A stretch of 64,000 nt of DNA, taken from positions 1,674,001-1,738,000 of the forward strand of contig LUGG01000001.1 in the NCBI GenBank assembly GCA_001683735.1, in the 5' to 3' direction. This DNA is from Grifola frondosa (Eukaryota; Basidiomycota; Agaricomycetes; Polyporales; Grifolaceae). The notes under the pieces are model-generated. The model was not told the DNA's origin, ran no database searches, and saw only the letters and a program-made list of their open reading frames with translations. The position numbers and the translations under genes were made by a program. This document shows positions 61,304-64,000 of the stretch, piece by piece; position 1 is the first letter of the stretch; every line of letters starts with the position of its first letter.

Positions 61304-62775
61304 TCAGCTTCCGTTGGGGGTTTCCGTCACAGCCACCAACTTGTCCTCCTCCGGTGAAGCAGAAGCAAGGTCAAGAACAGACTCGCCGATGGTGACATCG
61401 CCAATGAGATAGCGGAGGACGTCGCTGAGCGTGATGATGCCCAGAAGGCGCCCTTTCCTGCCGCCTCTCCGCTCGTCCTCCTGAACAGATATCAATGTAT
61501 GCAAGCATGATTCAGCTCGATCCACTCACATCGCCTTCGACCACGACCAGTCGATGCACCCGCCGTTTCTTGATTAATTGCATCAATGTGCCTAATGAAT
61601 CAGATGCAGTACAGATGACGACGCCGGGAAAATCAGTAGCCCTCTGGTTCAGAGCTTCGGATATCGTGAGGTCTAAGGAAGTGTAGACACCTAGGCGTAC
61701 AAGTGTCTGGAAGCATAATCAGGTAAAGAAGATACGAGACCAAGGAACAGCTCACGATGACATCAACGGTCTCATATAAATTGACTACAATGCCATCTTC
61801 GTCTATGATTGGTACAGCAGATATACCGCGAGCAGAGAACATGTGTACGACATCAAACACCGGCGTTGACATCGTGGCTGTAGCAATCGGATGGAAGGGG
61901 TTGTAATTCTCTGGCGGTTCCCCGTCTGGCACAGGTAGAGGAGACACATAAGTGCCAATCGCGAGCTTCCGCAAGGGCATATGCAGCTGCTGTATTTCCT
62001 TTCCGCACTACATGGCGATTATCAGCAGGCGAAACAGCGATCGCATCTATGATCACTGACGTTTATGGATATAAATTTGAGCAAACGGTATTGCGTCAGA
62101 ACAGATACAATAACCTCGTGTCCCGTTTCTGTGTCGTTGTCCAGTAGTGGTACTCGGCGCGCATGTGTCTGTATCAACAGCTTGGCTGCATCGTAAAGCG
62201 ATGCTGATGGATGCTCGCGCAATAGAGGGGGAGTCGCCACGCCCAAGGCCTTCTCAATCTCTGCCGATGGTAAGGTGTCAATGTGTGCCAAGTACTATGA
62301 AGAGGGTGGGGCGACGAACCTCGCAATGACTCCAGACGGAACGTCTCTACATCAGTTGCGGCGGTGTCATACGAGGAGAATTGGTAGTAATACTGAATGA
62401 GATGGATGATATCTGAGACAGTAAACATTCCCGCGAAGCATGACTTGTCGCTATTCCATAATGGCGCGGACACAACGCCTGCCAAAGGAGATATGAGATG
62501 CGAGTCCGAGTGCACGATAGGCACATATGCACACCATTTAGCAAGAGACATTGAAGAGCCTTCTTCACTTCTAGCCTCGAGTCTAGCACGATCAGCCTGA
62601 AACTGACTGGGAACGTGTCGTATGATGTGCGACCCTTTAGATAGTTGCGGATGGCAGACAAGGCAGCATCATGAGTCTCCTGGGTAAGAGGGGGAAGATG
62701 AGATGGAGCACGTCTGCGAGTAGAGCCCCTTCTACGGGCTCTAGGAGAATTGTTTGGAGAAAGAGCCGTATTCAT
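61304..62775 (-). CDS. SNF4: Snf4-like AMPK gamma subunit (four CBS domains)
   Basis: Regulatory gamma subunit of the Snf1/AMP-activated kinase. ATG 62,775 opens a short basic N-terminus (RARRRGSTRRRAPSHLPPL), then IRNYLKGRTSYDTFPVSFRL and DSRLEVKKALQCLLLNG. An intron leads to VVSAPLWNSDKSCFAGMFTV and SDIIHLIQYYYQFSSYD. The next CBS motifs read LLREHPSASLYDAAKLLIQT and HARRVPLLDNDTETGHEVIV, SVLTQYRLLKFI, then VFDVVHMFSARGISAVPIID and LYETVDVI, LMQLIKKRRVHRLVVVEGD and LLGIITLSDVLRYLIGD. It ends TETPNGS with TGA at 61,304-61,306. The four CBS repeats, which bind adenine nucleotides, are all identifiable. All exons join in frame without correction. Confidence 0.9.
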
Positions 62776-63090
62776 GTTGAGGACGTCGCCATAAAGCCAG
62801 TGGGTGGTACCAGAGGGATGCCTCGAGGCCGCTGAGCGGGGCAGGACCAGTGGCTACCCCACGATTAGTCATCACCCCCGGAGCCTGATATGACCATTCG
62901 GGCCGGACCGGAGCTATATGGGTGCACCGACCGAAGCCCGGCCGACAGCATCGTTGGTCACACTGACACCGCTCTGCCCAGCCCTAGTCGCTTTCCGCCT
63001 TACTCCCAATTCCCACCTTGCCTTTCTCATTCTTTTCACGATTTACTGACACGTTTCCTCCTTCATTTCTCTCGCATTCTACGCCGCACC

Positions 63091-64000
63091 ATGGGCAGCT
63101 CTTCGCGACATGCCGCACAGTACCAGTATGTCGACTGGGACGATACTGCTGAAGCACTGTCAGCCGGGGTGAAGATGTTGCAGGACGCCCTTGTCCCACC
63201 GGCTCCTTCCATCGACGTGCTCGAGGATCACCCTCCACCAGGCAATGGATCCACGCGTGATGCCTTCTACATTCTTCTCCCGCTGCTCATCATCCTCTCT
63301 ACGTTCTTGTTCCTGCTTCTGCTTTTTCTCGTGTGCGTCATCCTTCTCCGCCGGCGACGCGGGATCATGCTACGAGATCATGACGGACCTGTGGATATGA
63401 GCCGAGAGGATTTGGTCGAGGGCGAGGGTGGGTTCGAGGGTGTCGAGTCTCGATGGTTGGAAAGTGTGAGCGAGTCTGTTAGCCGGGCATATCTACGTGC
63501 AAAAGGTATGTGTGAACTCAGACACTGCTTTCACACCGCGCGTGAGATTGAAATACGTGTTGCTTGCGTTTCAGAGTATCAAATGCAATACCTTCCAAAC
63601 TCACTTCCCACTGACATCACGCTATCGCAATTTCTTTCGATCCAAGAGAAGGGCGTATCTGCATGGTCTTTCGATCCGGATTTCGAAGCCATGGCCTCTT
63701 TACTGGTGCACGCACGTACCGAACTCACCTTCCTTCCTGATCCTTCCTCGGCATCCTCAGTGCAGTCTAATCTGCCGCTCCCTAAACTGAACGAAGTATA
63801 TTACTGGGAAGTGAAGATGTTTGATCTCCCGGAGACCACAAATGTTGCGATTGGCCTGGCTACGAAGCCATACCCTGCGTTCCGACTCCCGGGCCTGTGT
63901 CGACATTCCGTGGCATATCACTCGAATGGCGACAAGTCGCACAATTACCCGTTCACTGCAACTCCTTGTGGGTCGCCTCTGAAAGAGGGTGACGTTCTCG
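63091..64000 (+). CDS. SSH4: Ssh4-like SPRY-domain membrane protein (3' end outside window)
   Basis: Resembles yeast Ssh4, a vacuole/endosome Rsp5 ubiquitin-ligase adaptor that sorts membrane proteins into multivesicular bodies. ATG 63,091 (MGSSSRHAAQYQYVDWDD) is followed by a short lumenal part, a single transmembrane helix (FYILLPLLIILSTFLFLLLL) and a RRRRG stop-transfer. After an intron at about 63,506-63,573 come EYQMQYLPNSLPTDITLSQF and GVSAWSFDPDFEAM. The SPRY domain begins LNEVYYWEVKMFDLPETTNV and AIGLATKPYPAFRLPG, then SVAYHSNGDKSHNYP. The frame is still open at 64,000. Substrates would be permeases. Confidence 0.83.
   Translation, partial: MGSSSRHAAQYQYVDWDDTAEALSAGVKMLQDALVPPAPSIDVLEDHPPPGNGSTRDAFYILLPLLIILSTFLFLLLLFLVCVILLRRRRGIMLRDHDGPVDMSREDLVEGEGGFEGVESRWLESVSESVSRAYLRAKGMCELRHCFHTAREIEIRVACVSEYQMQYLPNSLPTDITLSQFLSIQEKGVSAWSFDPDFEAMASLLVHARTELTFLPDPSSASSVQSNLPLPKLNEVYYWEVKMFDLPETTNVAIGLATKPYPAFRLPGLCRHSVAYHSNGDKSHNYPFTATPCGSPLKEGDVL

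Overview
The window is nuclear DNA of a filamentous basidiomycete, most likely a wood-decay agaricomycete. Genes are packed on both strands and interrupted by many ~50-60 bp GT-AG introns. The protein set fits too: a GH74 xyloglucanase with a fungal CBM1 tail, a DIRS-type retroelement, DDT/WHIM, WD40 and ubiquitin housekeeping genes, and a Vam7-type SNARE. This is a read of the sequence alone; no database was searched.

Layout. 1-1,888: 3' part of an Itc1-like ISWI-complex subunit. 1,889-4,061: gene-poor, with a decayed Zn-cluster-like reading frame and a clear stomatin/SPFH pseudogene. 4,062-20,680: mostly housekeeping genes: a vacuolar-type amino acid transporter; eIF3k and a WDR5/Swd3-like WD40 protein head to head; six-unit polyubiquitin; UTP23; EMC7; a small conserved protein; a secreted PR-1/CAP protein with two frameshifts; a Dlt1-like membrane protein; a glutathione transferase; and a BTB/POZ gene. 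20,681-29,154: an accessory island with three more BTB genes on the minus strand. The last two lie in ~1.17 kb direct repeats that bracket a ~4.56 kb truncated tyrosine-recombinase (DIRS-order) retrotransposon with gag, RT-RNase H and YR. 29,369-47,698: cytochrome b5 reductase, a dual-specificity phosphatase, TVP23, a multi-pass membrane protein, an LRR protein, the secreted GH74-CBM1 enzyme and a long divergent kinase-like protein. 48,755-64,000: amino acid permease, LRR-RhoGEF, an Mtm1/SLC25A39-like mitochondrial carrier, Vam7, Snf4 and the 5' part of an Ssh4-like SPRY membrane protein.

How the genes connect. Several fall into shared themes: nutrient uptake and vacuole/endosome sorting (both amino acid transporters, Vam7, Ssh4, Tvp23), energy and stress signalling (Snf4, phosphatase, RhoGEF), ER/ribosome biogenesis (EMC7, UTP23, eIF3k) and chromatin (Itc1, WDR5). 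Apart from the BTB family there is no sign of a functional cluster.

Two patterns deserve attention. First, the BTB family and the retroelement between its two youngest copies form a recently rearranged locus. Second, many otherwise good genes carry a single-base frame break, often in a short homopolymer. This looks more like base-calling error than gene death and matters for every gene model here.
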